39,428 nucleotides of DNA from Ignavibacteriaceae bacterium (GTDB lineage Bacteria > Bacteroidota > Ignavibacteria > Ignavibacteriales > Ignavibacteriaceae), in the NCBI GenBank assembly GCA_013042995.1, contig JABDPB010000095.1, forward strand, positions 1 to 39,428, read 5' to 3'. Each line of letters starts with the position of its first letter. Position 1 is the stretch's first letter. Positions 24,831-33,215 of the stretch are shown piece after piece. Below the pieces are notes generated by a model that was not told the origin of the DNA, made no database searches, and worked only from the letters and a program-made list of their open reading frames with translations. The translations under genes were made by a program, and so were the position numbers.

Positions 24831-25779
24831 TGATTATTTTTAACTTTTTTCCAACCGGCTCAATTATAATCGAATTTAATATTAACTCTGCTTCTTTTCT
24901 TTCAATAGCGCTAGTATCAAACGTTTTTGCATTGCAGACTCCAAGAGCTGAAGCAAATGCAAGCTGCTGCTCGTAGGTTAATTTATTGTACCAGCCATAA
25001 ACAATTCCGGCAAGAAATGAATCTCCGCTTCCTGTAGAATCTGCAACATCAATTTTAGGCACTACTGTTTTATAATGAAAGTCAAAATTTGAAGAATAAA
25101 ACGATCGGCTACCCTCTGTAATATATGCTTGTTTTACTCCTTTTGAATATAAATCATCAAGTAGTGATTTTTTTTCTGATTCCGTTTGAAGCTTAATTTT
25201 TAACGAGGATTCTATTTCCTTCAAATTATTGTGAAAAACTGAAGGAGATGCATCAATACAATTTTGAAGATACTCACCATAAGTATCGCAAATAGATATT
25301 TTACCAAGTCTGTTTGCGATTTCAATTCCGGCGGCTATAATTGAATCAGTTGTTTGGTTTGGCGAGCTACCGGCGAAAACCACAATCTCGCAGGTTGCAA
25401 TCATTTTTTCCATTTTAACAAAAAAATAACCTGCTTCAGATTTTGTTACAGTACTATTTTCACAAAAAAATGTACTTAATTGATTAGTGGTTTTTTCAAT
25501 TATTATTGCAGCATCTCGTGTTTCACTTTTAGTTTGAATATCTTTAAAACTTATTCCTTCACTGCGCAAAATTTCCTTGAATGTTTTGCCATTTAATCCA
25601 CCTGTAAAGGTGAGTGAAATGTTTTCAATACCTAGCTTATTAAGCTGGCGACTTACGTTTATTCCTTTACCTCCGGCTTTTAATACTTTTTTACCTAACC
25701 GGTTTTCGGAACTAGTTTTTATTTTATTGAAAAAATACCTTCGCTCTAGCAAAGGATTTAATGTAACGGTGAGTATCAT
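24814..25779 (-). CDS. PfkB-family sugar kinase, 1-phosphofructokinase-like
   Basis: This ribokinase-superfamily enzyme of 321 residues most resembles 1-phosphofructokinase (FruK), tagatose-6-phosphate kinase or Pfk-2. The first strand TVTLNPLLERRY is an altered form of the usual TxTLNPAxDxxY; Glu replaces the usual Asp in the substrate-contacting position, although such substitutions occur. GGKGINVSRQL (about 36-46) is the PfkB signature 1 region, and DSTGSGDSFLAGI (about 246-258) carries the catalytic base Asp and the anion hole. No PTS or other fru gene is nearby, so the substrate is open. It is the first gene of a unit with the Omp85 protein and the ferredoxin-CDGSH fusion. Confidence 0.88.
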   Translation of the reverse strand: MILTVTLNPLLERRYFFNKIKTSSENRLGKKVLKAGGKGINVSRQLNKLGIENISLTFTGGLNGKTFKEILRSEGISFKDIQTKSETRDAAIIIEKTTNQLSTFFCENSTVTKSEAGYFFVKMEKMIATCEIVVFAGSSPNQTTDSIIAAGIEIANRLGKISICDTYGEYLQNCIDASPSVFHNNLKEIESSLKIKLQTESEKKSLLDDLYSKGVKQAYITEGSRSFYSSNFDFHYKTVVPKIDVADSTGSGDSFLAGIVYGWYNKLTYEQQLAFASALGVCNAKTFDTSAIERKEAELILNSIIIEPVGKKLKIINDKPD

Positions 25780-25846
25780 TAAATTTATTATAGTTCAATG
25801 AAATGCTTCAAAACCAATTTCCCCCAGTCCAAACTTTAAAATTGCA

Positions 25847-27127
25847 TTAATACCTAAACCTGTAGAGATCGCCATAAAGTGGTGTATCGGGGGATAGACG
25901 GTAATCTCCAAATCCGCTATTATCAATAAAGATAAAACTTCTATTCAAGTCGTAATATTGCCAAACTTCATAAGGTTTAGAATAATATTCAAATGGATGG
26001 CGGTCAATGTTATCTGGGATGCCAAGTATAATTAAGACCATTCCTCTGTCAGATCGCCAGCCTTCGAGTGAATAAGAAGTAAAGTTTTCGTCTGCAAATG
26101 CAACACGGCTAAAATACTCGTTAAAAATTGCATTGTACTCGTCGGAAGGATTCTTATCGCGTTTTTTCCAAAATTCTACAAAACGTTTTGTCTTTTCGTT
26201 TCTATCTTTTGCATCTTCCATATAACTGATTTCATCAGGGTTTGCAATATAAATTAATTGATCGACAGCTTTATCAAGATCTGTAATTGTGGAGGGAACG
26301 CCTTCCCATCTTGACATAAAAGATTTAGCAGCTGAACTTAATACTTCATCATCTGAGTTTTTTACTTCTGCTTTTATAATAAACTTACCTATGTTTAACG
26401 AAATTGAATCAATTGTATATAAAATTTGATTGCTGCCTTTATTAAATTTCCTTTTTTCGGAACTATTAAAAACTTCATTTCCCTCCAAATCGCTTACAGT
26501 ATATTCCATTTTATATTCGGAAGAAGAATCTTGATATAATTCAAAAAACAACGGTATCCCTTCATCTTCAGTAATTATATCTCTCGATACATTTGGAATT
26601 ATTTTATTGCTCCCTTCAACTACAGTTCTCTTTTCAACAAGCATTAAATCACTCAGAACCGGGCGCTGTGAAAAATCTTTTATCTTCAGAATATTCTCAG
26701 ATGAAAATTCCGCTCTTGAATCCTTATCCGTAAGTAAAGTATTTATCCGATAAGCTCCCGGATTTAGTTCGAAAGAGCGATGACTTAAATTAAAATTTGA
26801 TTCCTGAACAGTTTGCTCAAAACTGATCGAAACAATTTTTTCATTCCAAATTTTTTCAGTAATCAACCTGTCTTCGTCTTCATTATAAATTGAAACAGTT
26901 ACAGAATAACCTGCTTCAAAACCCTGCCCGGTTTTAATAAACTGCACTGAGGGGTAAGGAACTTTAATAAATACATCCAGTTTAGTTTTACCGTCTTCAG
27001 CTAAAAAGCTTAAAAAATCCTGGTAGTATTTTACTTTTGTCCCAATTGACAAAGTATAATATTCAACTTGAGAAAAAATTGAGGATTGAAATAAAATTAA
27101 ACCGAAAATTAAAAAATACTTTTTCAT
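25847..27127 (-). CDS. GWxTD-domain protein, exported
   Basis: This 426-residue secreted protein carries a C-terminal GWxTD domain, a family of unknown function abundant in Ignavibacteria, Chlorobi and Acidobacteria. The signal peptide is residues 1-19 (ends IFSQ). The middle region (about 25-270) is mostly beta-rich and could be immunoglobulin- or transthyretin-like. The domain core is the segment FNEYFSRVAFADENF, then GWRSDRGMVLIILGIPD, HPFEYYSKPYEVWQYYD and FIFIDNSGFGDYRL. The name-giving motif reads GWRSD, with Ser for Thr. It follows rimO by 17 bases, last in a CPBP-DUF2007-cdsA-rimO-GWxTD run. An envelope role fits the leader and neighbours, but no function is established. Confidence 0.9.
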   Translation of the reverse strand: MKKYFLIFGLILFQSSIFSQVEYYTLSIGTKVKYYQDFLSFLAEDGKTKLDVFIKVPYPSVQFIKTGQGFEAGYSVTVSIYNEDEDRLITEKIWNEKIVSISFEQTVQESNFNLSHRSFELNPGAYRINTLLTDKDSRAEFSSENILKIKDFSQRPVLSDLMLVEKRTVVEGSNKIIPNVSRDIITEDEGIPLFFELYQDSSSEYKMEYTVSDLEGNEVFNSSEKRKFNKGSNQILYTIDSISLNIGKFIIKAEVKNSDDEVLSSAAKSFMSRWEGVPSTITDLDKAVDQLIYIANPDEISYMEDAKDRNEKTKRFVEFWKKRDKNPSDEYNAIFNEYFSRVAFADENFTSYSLEGWRSDRGMVLIILGIPDNIDRHPFEYYSKPYEVWQYYDLNRSFIFIDNSGFGDYRLSPDTPLYGDLYRFRY

Positions 27128-27144
27128 CTTAAACTCCTTTAATA

Positions 27145-28437
27145 CTAAATAACTCTGGCAAACAGGTCGTACTCATTACAATCATAAACTTTAACATTGC
27201 AAAATTCACCTGCTTTTATTTCGCCATTATCTAATTTAATTAGAACTTCCCCGTCAACATCGGGCGCATCCCTGTATGAGCGCCCAATATAAAAATCTCC
27301 TTCAACAGCTTCAACTAATACTTTTAGTTCCTTATTTATTAATTCTTTATTCTTCTCCAACGATATATCCTTTTGAAGCTCCATAATCTTGTTTTGGCGC
27401 TCATTTTTAATATCCTGGGGAACCATATCTCCTAAATTATAGGCATTTGTATTTTCTTCCTGCGAGTAAGTAAAAGTGCCTAATCTCTCAAATTTTATTT
27501 CTTTTATAAATTCATAAAGTTCATCAAAATCGTCCTTCGTTTCGTTAGGATAGCCGACCAAAATCGTTGTTCTCAAAACTAAATCCGGAATTCGTTTTCT
27601 TAATTTATAAATTAGTTCCCTTGTTTGTCTGCCTGTAATTCCGCGCCGCATAGATTTTAGAACATTATCTGCAATGTGCTGAAGCGGCATATCAATGTAG
27701 TTACAAACTTTTTTATTATTTGCTATTTCATCAATCAACTCTTCAGGAAACCTTGAAGGATAAGCATACATTAATCTTATCCATTCAATTCCATCAACTT
27801 CGCTTATTTTTCTGATAAGATTGGAAATATTCCTTTCATTGTAAAGGTCATTTCCATAGTCGGTAGTATCCTGTGCTATAAGAACCAATTCTTTTGTGTT
27901 ATTTGTGGCAAGATATTTTGATTCATCAATCAAATCATCAATACTTTTTGATTTATTTTTTCCTCTCATTAATGGAATAGCACAAAATGAACATGGTCTG
28001 TCGCAGCCTTCGGAAATTTTTAAGTATGCTGTGTGAAATGGAGTTGTTACAAAACGTTCACCTAACAGATTATATTTTAATTCGCCGTCAAGTTGATTTA
28101 TAATTCTTTCATAATCTTCCGTTCCGAAATACATATCAACTTCGGGAATTTCTTTTTGCAATTCTTCTTTATATCTCTGCGAAAGGCAACCTGCCACAAA
28201 AACTTTTTTAATAGCCCCGGATTTTTTATTTGCAACTGTTTGTAAAATTGTATTTACAGATTCCTCTTTAGCCGCTTCAATAAATCCGCAGGTGTTAATT
28301 ACAACTGTATCCGCCTCGTTAGGATTTTTGCGTATATCAAGATTGTTTAATTGAAGCTGGCGCAGAAGTCGCTCAGAATCAACGATGTTTTTTGCACAGC
28401 CAAGTGTTATTACACTTACTTTCTCGCGGGTTTTCAT
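27145..28437 (-). CDS. rimO: Ribosomal protein S12 methylthiotransferase
   Basis: RimO is a radical-SAM enzyme with two 4Fe-4S clusters that methylthiolates an aspartate of ribosomal protein S12. The N-terminal UPF0004 domain has Cys14, Cys50 and Cys84 (TLGCAKN, INTCGF, GCLSQR). The radical-SAM cluster is Cys145/149/152 in EGCDRPCSFCAIP. A C-terminal TRAM domain (about 365-430) follows. The N-terminal GCAKNIVDSE and the SEGCDRPCSFC form distinguish it from MiaB, whose partial gene lies at the right end of the window. The 430 residues are normal. It sits 22 bases after cdsA. Confidence 0.97.
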   Translation of the reverse strand: MKTREKVSVITLGCAKNIVDSERLLRQLQLNNLDIRKNPNEADTVVINTCGFIEAAKEESVNTILQTVANKKSGAIKKVFVAGCLSQRYKEELQKEIPEVDMYFGTEDYERIINQLDGELKYNLLGERFVTTPFHTAYLKISEGCDRPCSFCAIPLMRGKNKSKSIDDLIDESKYLATNNTKELVLIAQDTTDYGNDLYNERNISNLIRKISEVDGIEWIRLMYAYPSRFPEELIDEIANNKKVCNYIDMPLQHIADNVLKSMRRGITGRQTRELIYKLRKRIPDLVLRTTILVGYPNETKDDFDELYEFIKEIKFERLGTFTYSQEENTNAYNLGDMVPQDIKNERQNKIMELQKDISLEKNKELINKELKVLVEAVEGDFYIGRSYRDAPDVDGEVLIKLDNGEIKAGEFCNVKVYDCNEYDLFARVI

Positions 28438-28459
28438 ATAAAATTAATTGAAGAAAATT

Positions 28460-29284
28460 TTAACTGAAATATCGTAAATAAAACCAAACAGCAGGTGCAA
28501 CAAAAAGAAGTGAATCGAACCGATCAAATACGCCGCCATGGCCTGGAATAATTGCTGATGAATCTTTTATACCTGCATCACGTTTTAATAGTGATTCTAC
28601 TAGATCACCTATTTGCCCTACTGTTCCGATTATAATTCCGATTATTATTACATTATTCCAAGCTAAAAAATCGAGCACAATTAACTTTGCTAATATCATT
28701 GTACCAATAGAAAATATAAATCCAAAAACTGCGCCCTCCCAGCTTTTATTAGGACTTACTCGTGGAAACAATTTATGTTTTCCGAGTGCAGTTCCGCTGT
28801 AATACGCAGCAGAATCTCCCACCCAGATGCCAGCTAAAACAGAAATTATCAAATAACCGCCCCGTTCGTAAAGTCCATTAATTTGTGGGTAAAATTCTCT
28901 TAATCCTAAAAGCGATGTTGCAAACAAACCGATGTAAAAAATTCCTAAATAAGCTGCACCAAGGTTTAAAATTGCTGAGCCTTTATTTCTGAACAATTCT
29001 GAAATTAAAAGAAGCAAAGAGGAAATAATAATTATCGTGTAGACATCAATAAAATGTTTAAACTGATTTACTATTAAAACCAGAACTATCACTGAAGCCA
29101 GCCATAGGTTCGCATTAATATCTTTCTTTTTACAAAAAGTTACAAACTCATAATATGCTGCGATGCTGATGAGAAGAACAAAAATTAAAAAATAATATCC
29201 GCCAAAGTAGCTGGCTAAAACAATTACTGGAATAGCAGCAATAGAAACTAAAATCCGTTTTAAGTTTTCACTCGGACTCATCAT
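28460..29284 (-). CDS. cdsA: Phosphatidate cytidylyltransferase (CDP-diacylglycerol synthase)
   Basis: CdsA converts phosphatidic acid and CTP to CDP-diacylglycerol, the branch point of phospholipid synthesis, in the inner membrane. About eight hydrophobic segments are visible in 274 residues. The family signature near the C terminus is complete: SPNKSWEGAVFG, GDLVESLLKRDAGIKDS and PGHGGVFDRFDSLLF. Two adjacent ATG codons (29284 and 29281) are possible starts; AGGAG lies directly in front of the first, so the second has slightly better spacing. The gene overlaps the end of the DUF2007 gene by 17 bases, which implies translational coupling. Confidence 0.96.
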   Translation of the reverse strand: MMSPSENLKRILVSIAAIPVIVLASYFGGYYFLIFVLLISIAAYYEFVTFCKKKDINANLWLASVIVLVLIVNQFKHFIDVYTIIIISSLLLLISELFRNKGSAILNLGAAYLGIFYIGLFATSLLGLREFYPQINGLYERGGYLIISVLAGIWVGDSAAYYSGTALGKHKLFPRVSPNKSWEGAVFGFIFSIGTMILAKLIVLDFLAWNNVIIIGIIIGTVGQIGDLVESLLKRDAGIKDSSAIIPGHGGVFDRFDSLLFVAPAVWFYLRYFS

Positions 29285-29627
29285 CTCCTGATTCAGATTC
29301 TTTTTGCTTTAAATTCTGGATGAAACTAAGTGCAGCCTGAAAATCGTTTTTCTTTACCATAAGTTTAACAACTGATAAGTCTCCAGGTGCAGGAAAATTA
29401 TGATCTTTCTGAGAGAGTTTGGATGCGGAAATTCCAGCTCCTTCAAGATTTCCTTTTAGCATATCAACATCAAACTCATAAAATGATGTGTAAACAAGCA
29501 CCCAGTCATCTTCAGAAAGCTCTTCAAATTTATTAAGTTCATCTGCTTCTGCAAGTGCAGTATTGCAGTCGGGACAGATCATAATTCCATCAACGTATTC
29601 ATAATTACAGTTTGGACATATCGGCAT
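29268..29627 (-). CDS. Zinc-ribbon plus DUF2007 domain protein
   Basis: This 119-residue protein has a zinc ribbon at its N terminus (Cys4, Cys7, Cys18, Cys21 in CPNC and CPDC). A DUF2007-type alpha/beta domain follows (about 42-108: DWVLVYTSFYEFDVDMLKGNLEGAGI, quoted in part). The family is sometimes named putative signal-transducing protein; its biochemical role is unknown. A Glu/Ser/Asp-rich tail ends the protein. GGAG lies eight bases before the ATG, inside the end of the upstream CPBP gene, and the 3' end overlaps cdsA by 17 bases. This tight coupling with cdsA suggests a link to membrane lipid synthesis, which is inference only. Confidence 0.88.
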   Translation of the reverse strand: MPICPNCNYEYVDGIMICPDCNTALAEADELNKFEELSEDDWVLVYTSFYEFDVDMLKGNLEGAGISASKLSQKDHNFPAPGDLSVVKLMVKKNDFQAALSFIQNLKQKESESGDDESE

Positions 29628-29628
29628 T

Positions 29629-30609
29629 TTAATTCTCCAATGTTGTTTTTGATTTTAAATAGTAATTCCTAATAAAAAAAATAAGCAAAGAAAATAATCC
29701 TGATAACACAAAGAAAAATAAAATGTTAGAATCTAAAGCTTCGACATCCGAAATGCTTCCGGTTATCAGTTCATCATCGCCTATACTAAAGTAAAGCATT
29801 ACAGCAAAAAAGTTGTTTAAGAAGTGAAGAAAAACCGGGATGACCAGTGATTTACTCATATAAGCTGCAAATCCAAAATACAAACCTAATGCTGCTAATG
29901 GAAGAATTCCATACGGATTAAAATGAAAAAGCGAAAAGAAAATTGCAGTAATTAATGCGGCATGAAAAGGTTTTAATTTAAACTCAAAACTGCGTTGAAT
30001 GTATCCTCTGAACATCAACTCCTCACTTAATGCGGGAACAATAGCAACAACTAAAACAACAAGCAGCATTTCAGGAATCGTATCTGCACTCAGTAGATTG
30101 CCGAACGTTTTTTCTATCAATTCATTTAGAGAATCTAGAATGGATTTAATGGAATTTATAAAATCAGAGCTGGCTGCCCACTGTTCAATAAAATAATTTT
30201 GAATATATAAATAGCTCTGAAGCAGTGGTGTTAATATTATTATTCCAAATGTGAAGAAAGTAACCTCTTTCCAGTTTGGAAGCTTAAGTGAAATAACTTC
30301 AGATACGTTTCCGTAGATCCATTTTGCAAAAAGTAATGCCGGAAGAAGAAGAAATAGAATCTGCCCTGCCATTGTCATCAATCTTAATCCGTTAACAGGT
30401 GCAGCTTCAATATCGAAACCAAATATCAAAAGCGTAAGCAAACCACCAGCAAACTGGTAAAGAATAAACCCGCCAATCAATCCTAAAAATGCGGCGGCTA
30501 CAGGAGAAATTAATGGATACGGAGATTCGGGAATGTATTCATAATTTGATTCCTGCTGCTTGCTGCTTTCATTTTCTTCGGGATCAGGATTATTTAATAA
30601 ATCACTCAT
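29629..30609 (-). CDS. CPBP family intramembrane metalloprotease (CAAX-protease-like)
   Basis: This is an integral membrane protein of 326 residues with about eight hydrophobic segments, of the CPBP/ABI family that includes eukaryotic Rce1. The putative zinc and catalytic motifs are present: EELMFRGYIQR (EExxxR) near residue 196, FFSLFHFNPYG (FxxxH) and HFLNN (HxxxN/D-type). Bacterial members are linked to maturation of small peptides or to bacteriocin immunity, but most are uncharacterised. The N-terminal 30 residues are polar and acidic, probably cytoplasmic. It is the first gene after an intrinsic terminator and a possible promoter, and probably leads the DUF2007-cdsA-rimO-GWxTD unit. Confidence 0.9.
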   Translation of the reverse strand: MSDLLNNPDPEENESSKQQESNYEYIPESPYPLISPVAAAFLGLIGGFILYQFAGGLLTLLIFGFDIEAAPVNGLRLMTMAGQILFLLLPALLFAKWIYGNVSEVISLKLPNWKEVTFFTFGIIILTPLLQSYLYIQNYFIEQWAASSDFINSIKSILDSLNELIEKTFGNLLSADTIPEMLLVVLVVAIVPALSEELMFRGYIQRSFEFKLKPFHAALITAIFFSLFHFNPYGILPLAALGLYFGFAAYMSKSLVIPVFLHFLNNFFAVMLYFSIGDDELITGSISDVEALDSNILFFFVLSGLFSLLIFFIRNYYLKSKTTLEN

Positions 30610-30643
30610 TCTTTTTGATAATTATCGTTAATCTTTATTTAAG

Positions 30644-30651
30644 CAAAGATA
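30644..30651 (-). promoter_or_regulatory. Possible -7 promoter element of the CPBP-cdsA-rimO unit
   Basis: The minus strand reads TATCTTTG, an exact match to TAnnTTTG, about 34 bases before the ATG at 30609 and just downstream of the terminator at 30671-30703. The position makes it credible, but no good -33 box is evident. Confidence 0.4.
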
Positions 30652-30670
30652 AGGAATAAAATTTTCATTA

Positions 30671-30703
30671 ATAAAAAAGAGGAAGCAAATGCTTCCCCTT
30701 TAA
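30671..30703 (-). terminator. Intrinsic terminator of the envelope operon
   Basis: On the minus strand a hairpin with stem GGAAGC / GCTTCC and loop ATTT (30681-30696) is followed by a T-rich run (TCTTTTTTAT). Past one mismatch the stem extends by four pairs, AAAG with CTTT. It lies about 20 bases after the stop of the DUF3108 gene, so it should end the long miaB-to-DUF3108 transcript. It is the clearest terminator in the window. Confidence 0.82.
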
Positions 30704-30722
30704 ACACCGAGCTAAATAAATT

Positions 30723-31514
30723 TTATCGTTTAGAAGTTAATTCCCCCGATAGGTTTTCGTACTTGGTAAGTTCAGCATCAATATAGCCAATAATAATTTT
30801 TGTTCTAACTCTAACAGGAATTTTCAATTCATCATTTGAAAGCCAGATAACAATATCACCTTCGTGCTTAAAAAGTCCGCCTTCCTGCACTAATGGTTCA
30901 ACTTTTATACATTCGAATTTACCTGCTTCAACTTCAACTATTTCTTTTCCTAAATACACGACATCCAGATCGTAAACTTTATCCTTATAAAAATTCTGAA
31001 GATTGATTTTATCATTAATCTTCAGAGTAGAAAAATCTAGAGTTCGTGCATAATAAAAAGCAGAAACAATATCATTTACATACTGAGGAATTTCATACTC
31101 TCCTTCGCTGGTTTTGGCTTTCATTTTTCGCTGATCGAAAAAAGCAGAAAAATCTCTGGTGTATCCGCCTTCTCTTATATGCTGCTCAAAACGCCATGGA
31201 AAAATGCCATCAACATCAATGTAAGTTTCATAAGTATCTCTAACTCTATATAAGGCATCAAAGGTTGCAACTGAATTTACTTTAAATGTAACATGATATG
31301 CTTCGCGTCCGGATATTCTTTTAATTTTCGGAATGTGGAATTCCGCTACACCGGCTGTTATAAAGCCATAATTCAAATCAAAAGTCAGCCGTTCACCGAC
31401 TTTAAATGCGTTATGTTCAATTTTCCTAAAATCAGTTGAGTTAGATGAATCAATTGGTGCAACTACCAAATTCCCCATCAGTATGAATAATATAATAGAC
31501 ATTACCTTATACAT
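30723..31514 (-). CDS. DUF3108 domain protein, exported
   Basis: This 263-residue protein belongs to the DUF3108 family, which is of unknown function and common in Bacteroidota and Proteobacteria. A signal peptide covers about residues 1-22. The family core begins at FKVGERLTFDLNYGFITAGVAEF and continues through YRVRDTYETYIDVDGIFPWRFEQHI and FFDQRKMKA. The late segment GDIVIWLSNDELKIPVRV is also typical. The predicted fold is a beta-rich periplasmic domain that might bind lipids or polysaccharide. It is the last gene before the terminator, 23 bases behind a GT9 glycosyltransferase. A role in envelope biogenesis is suggested by context only. Confidence 0.88.
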   Translation of the reverse strand: MYKVMSIILFILMGNLVVAPIDSSNSTDFRKIEHNAFKVGERLTFDLNYGFITAGVAEFHIPKIKRISGREAYHVTFKVNSVATFDALYRVRDTYETYIDVDGIFPWRFEQHIREGGYTRDFSAFFDQRKMKAKTSEGEYEIPQYVNDIVSAFYYARTLDFSTLKINDKINLQNFYKDKVYDLDVVYLGKEIVEVEAGKFECIKVEPLVQEGGLFKHEGDIVIWLSNDELKIPVRVRTKIIIGYIDAELTKYENLSGELTSKR

Positions 31515-31537
31515 AATTTATTATTTACTCCGAATAT

Positions 31538-32569
31538 TTAACAATTTTTTAGAACTGTTATACATTCGTCAAATACTTTGCCAATATCAATGCTGTTCAT
31601 GCAGTCCAATTTCTCGCATTGTTCACGTGAACAATTGCTGCAATCAATTGTTGGGGTGAAAATTGTCCTTTTTTCTGTATACGGTCCCCATCGCTCCGCA
31701 GAACAAGATAAAATTTTAGGATAGAAACCAAATACCTGTTTATTTAATGCAGCAGCTATGTGAATGGGACCCGTTGAATTAGAGATAAAAAGATCTGCAA
31801 AACTGATCAACGTTTTTAGCTGTGATAAATTAAATTTCCCCGCAAAATTTTTAATTGAATTATTAAATACAAATTTTTTGCAAAGTTCTACTTCAGATTT
31901 ATTTCCAGTGATAATAATTTGCAGATTATTAATTTCACTTAATCGTTTTGTTAAGTCAATCATTTTCTCGGTGGGAAGATCAACAGAACTTCCGCCGCTT
32001 CCGGGATGAATTATTAATAATTTATTTTTAGGATTAACATCATTTTTTTTTAGGATATCCTCAATTGATTTTTTTTCTTCATCGGAAACTTTTAAGTAAA
32101 AATTTACTTTACCCGGAGATACATTTTCTTCAATACCTATTTTTTTCAACAGTCCAACATTGTATTCAAGTTCATGCCTTTCGGCATATTTTCTGTGCTC
32201 AAAAACTTTTCTGTTGAAAAATATGGAATACCACCTGTAACCGGTTCCAATTCTACTTTTTATTCCCGATAAAAAAATCGTTATTGCTAATCTTAAAGTT
32301 GGATAAACAATTATTGAAGTATCAAAATTTTCTTTTTTAAGGGCTGTGATATTTTCTTTAATTAAAAATTTGTGGTCTTTTTCTTTTAATATCAAAACTT
32401 TATCAATAGATGGATTATCCTTCACAAGAGGACTGGTATACTCCCTTATAAGAAAAGTTATTTTACAATCAGGATATTTCCTTTTAACAATTTCACCAAG
32501 AGGAAGCGATAGAATCACATCACCAATTCTATCAGAACGGACAATTAATAAATTTTTTGGTGCAATCAT
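31538..32569 (-). CDS. GT9 glycosyltransferase (heptosyltransferase family), second copy
   Basis: This 343-residue enzyme is a second GT9 transferase, likely adding a heptose or related sugar to LPS or another surface glycan. The opening LLIVRSDRIGDVILSLPLGEIV and the donor-binding motif SNSTGPIHIAAALNKQVFGFYP are family hallmarks, with HPGSGGSS in between. A Cys-rich C-terminal stretch (CSNC, CEKLDC, CITVLKNC) parallels the pattern in the GT9 protein at 2340-3332. The ATG overlaps the DNA glycosylase stop as ATGA. It is distinct in sequence from the first copy, so the two probably act on different acceptors. Confidence 0.92.
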   Translation of the reverse strand: MIAPKNLLIVRSDRIGDVILSLPLGEIVKRKYPDCKITFLIREYTSPLVKDNPSIDKVLILKEKDHKFLIKENITALKKENFDTSIIVYPTLRLAITIFLSGIKSRIGTGYRWYSIFFNRKVFEHRKYAERHELEYNVGLLKKIGIEENVSPGKVNFYLKVSDEEKKSIEDILKKNDVNPKNKLLIIHPGSGGSSVDLPTEKMIDLTKRLSEINNLQIIITGNKSEVELCKKFVFNNSIKNFAGKFNLSQLKTLISFADLFISNSTGPIHIAAALNKQVFGFYPKILSCSAERWGPYTEKRTIFTPTIDCSNCSREQCEKLDCMNSIDIGKVFDECITVLKNC

Positions 32570-33180
32570 TTTCTTGAGAGAAATGGATTATCTTTGATAA
32601 AGAATCTCCAAGGCAAATCAATCGAGCGGGTAATACCAATTCTTTTTGAAATTCCGATAGCTTTTTCTTTTAATTTTTTGTTATCAATTATAAAGATTTT
32701 ATCACCTAGGAGATCTATACCTGAAAGTGATTTATCAATATTAAATGCTTTGCACAATTTTCCTGGTCCGCTTGTAAGATTAATAATTTCATTTTCATTT
32801 CTCAATTTTCTTCCAAACCTGTTGTTAATCATTATATCAAAATTGACCAGAGGTTCAATTGCGCGAATTAAAACAGCAGTACCTTGTCCATTTTTTCCTG
32901 TAACAACGTTGCAGCAAAAATGTGCACCGTAAGTAAAGTAAACATACAAATATCCGCCCTCTTTAAACATAACTTCCGTTCGTTTTGTTCTACCTTTAAA
33001 TGAATGTGCAGCTTCATCAAAATCTCCGTGATATGCTTCTACTTCAACAATTTTTCCTGCAAGCGGATATTTTCTGTTGTTTTTAAGTAAGATTTTTCCG
33101 AGTAAATCTTTGGCAACAACTGTTACTTCGCGTTTGTAAAACGCTCTTGATAATTTCTTGTTGGATTGAAAGTCAGTCAT
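32566..33180 (-). CDS. DNA-3-methyladenine glycosylase (AAG/MPG type)
   Basis: This base-excision repair enzyme removes 3-methyladenine, hypoxanthine and related bases from DNA. The 204 residues match bacterial members of the mammalian-type AAG family. The catalytic Glu is in IVEVEAYHGDFDEAAHSF, followed by the recognition segment GGYLYVYFTYGAHFCCNVV with its intercalating Tyr, and by LTSGPGKLCKAFNI. It lies in an envelope-gene operon and shares an ATGA overlap with the GT9 gene, so its expression may simply follow the operon. No SOS-type or Ada-type control is visible. Confidence 0.94.
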   Translation of the reverse strand: MTDFQSNKKLSRAFYKREVTVVAKDLLGKILLKNNRKYPLAGKIVEVEAYHGDFDEAAHSFKGRTKRTEVMFKEGGYLYVYFTYGAHFCCNVVTGKNGQGTAVLIRAIEPLVNFDIMINNRFGRKLRNENEIINLTSGPGKLCKAFNIDKSLSGIDLLGDKIFIIDNKKLKEKAIGISKRIGITRSIDLPWRFFIKDNPFLSRK

Positions 33181-33215
33181 TTGGTGTGCTATTTAACGAA
33201 CGAGAAAGATAATGA

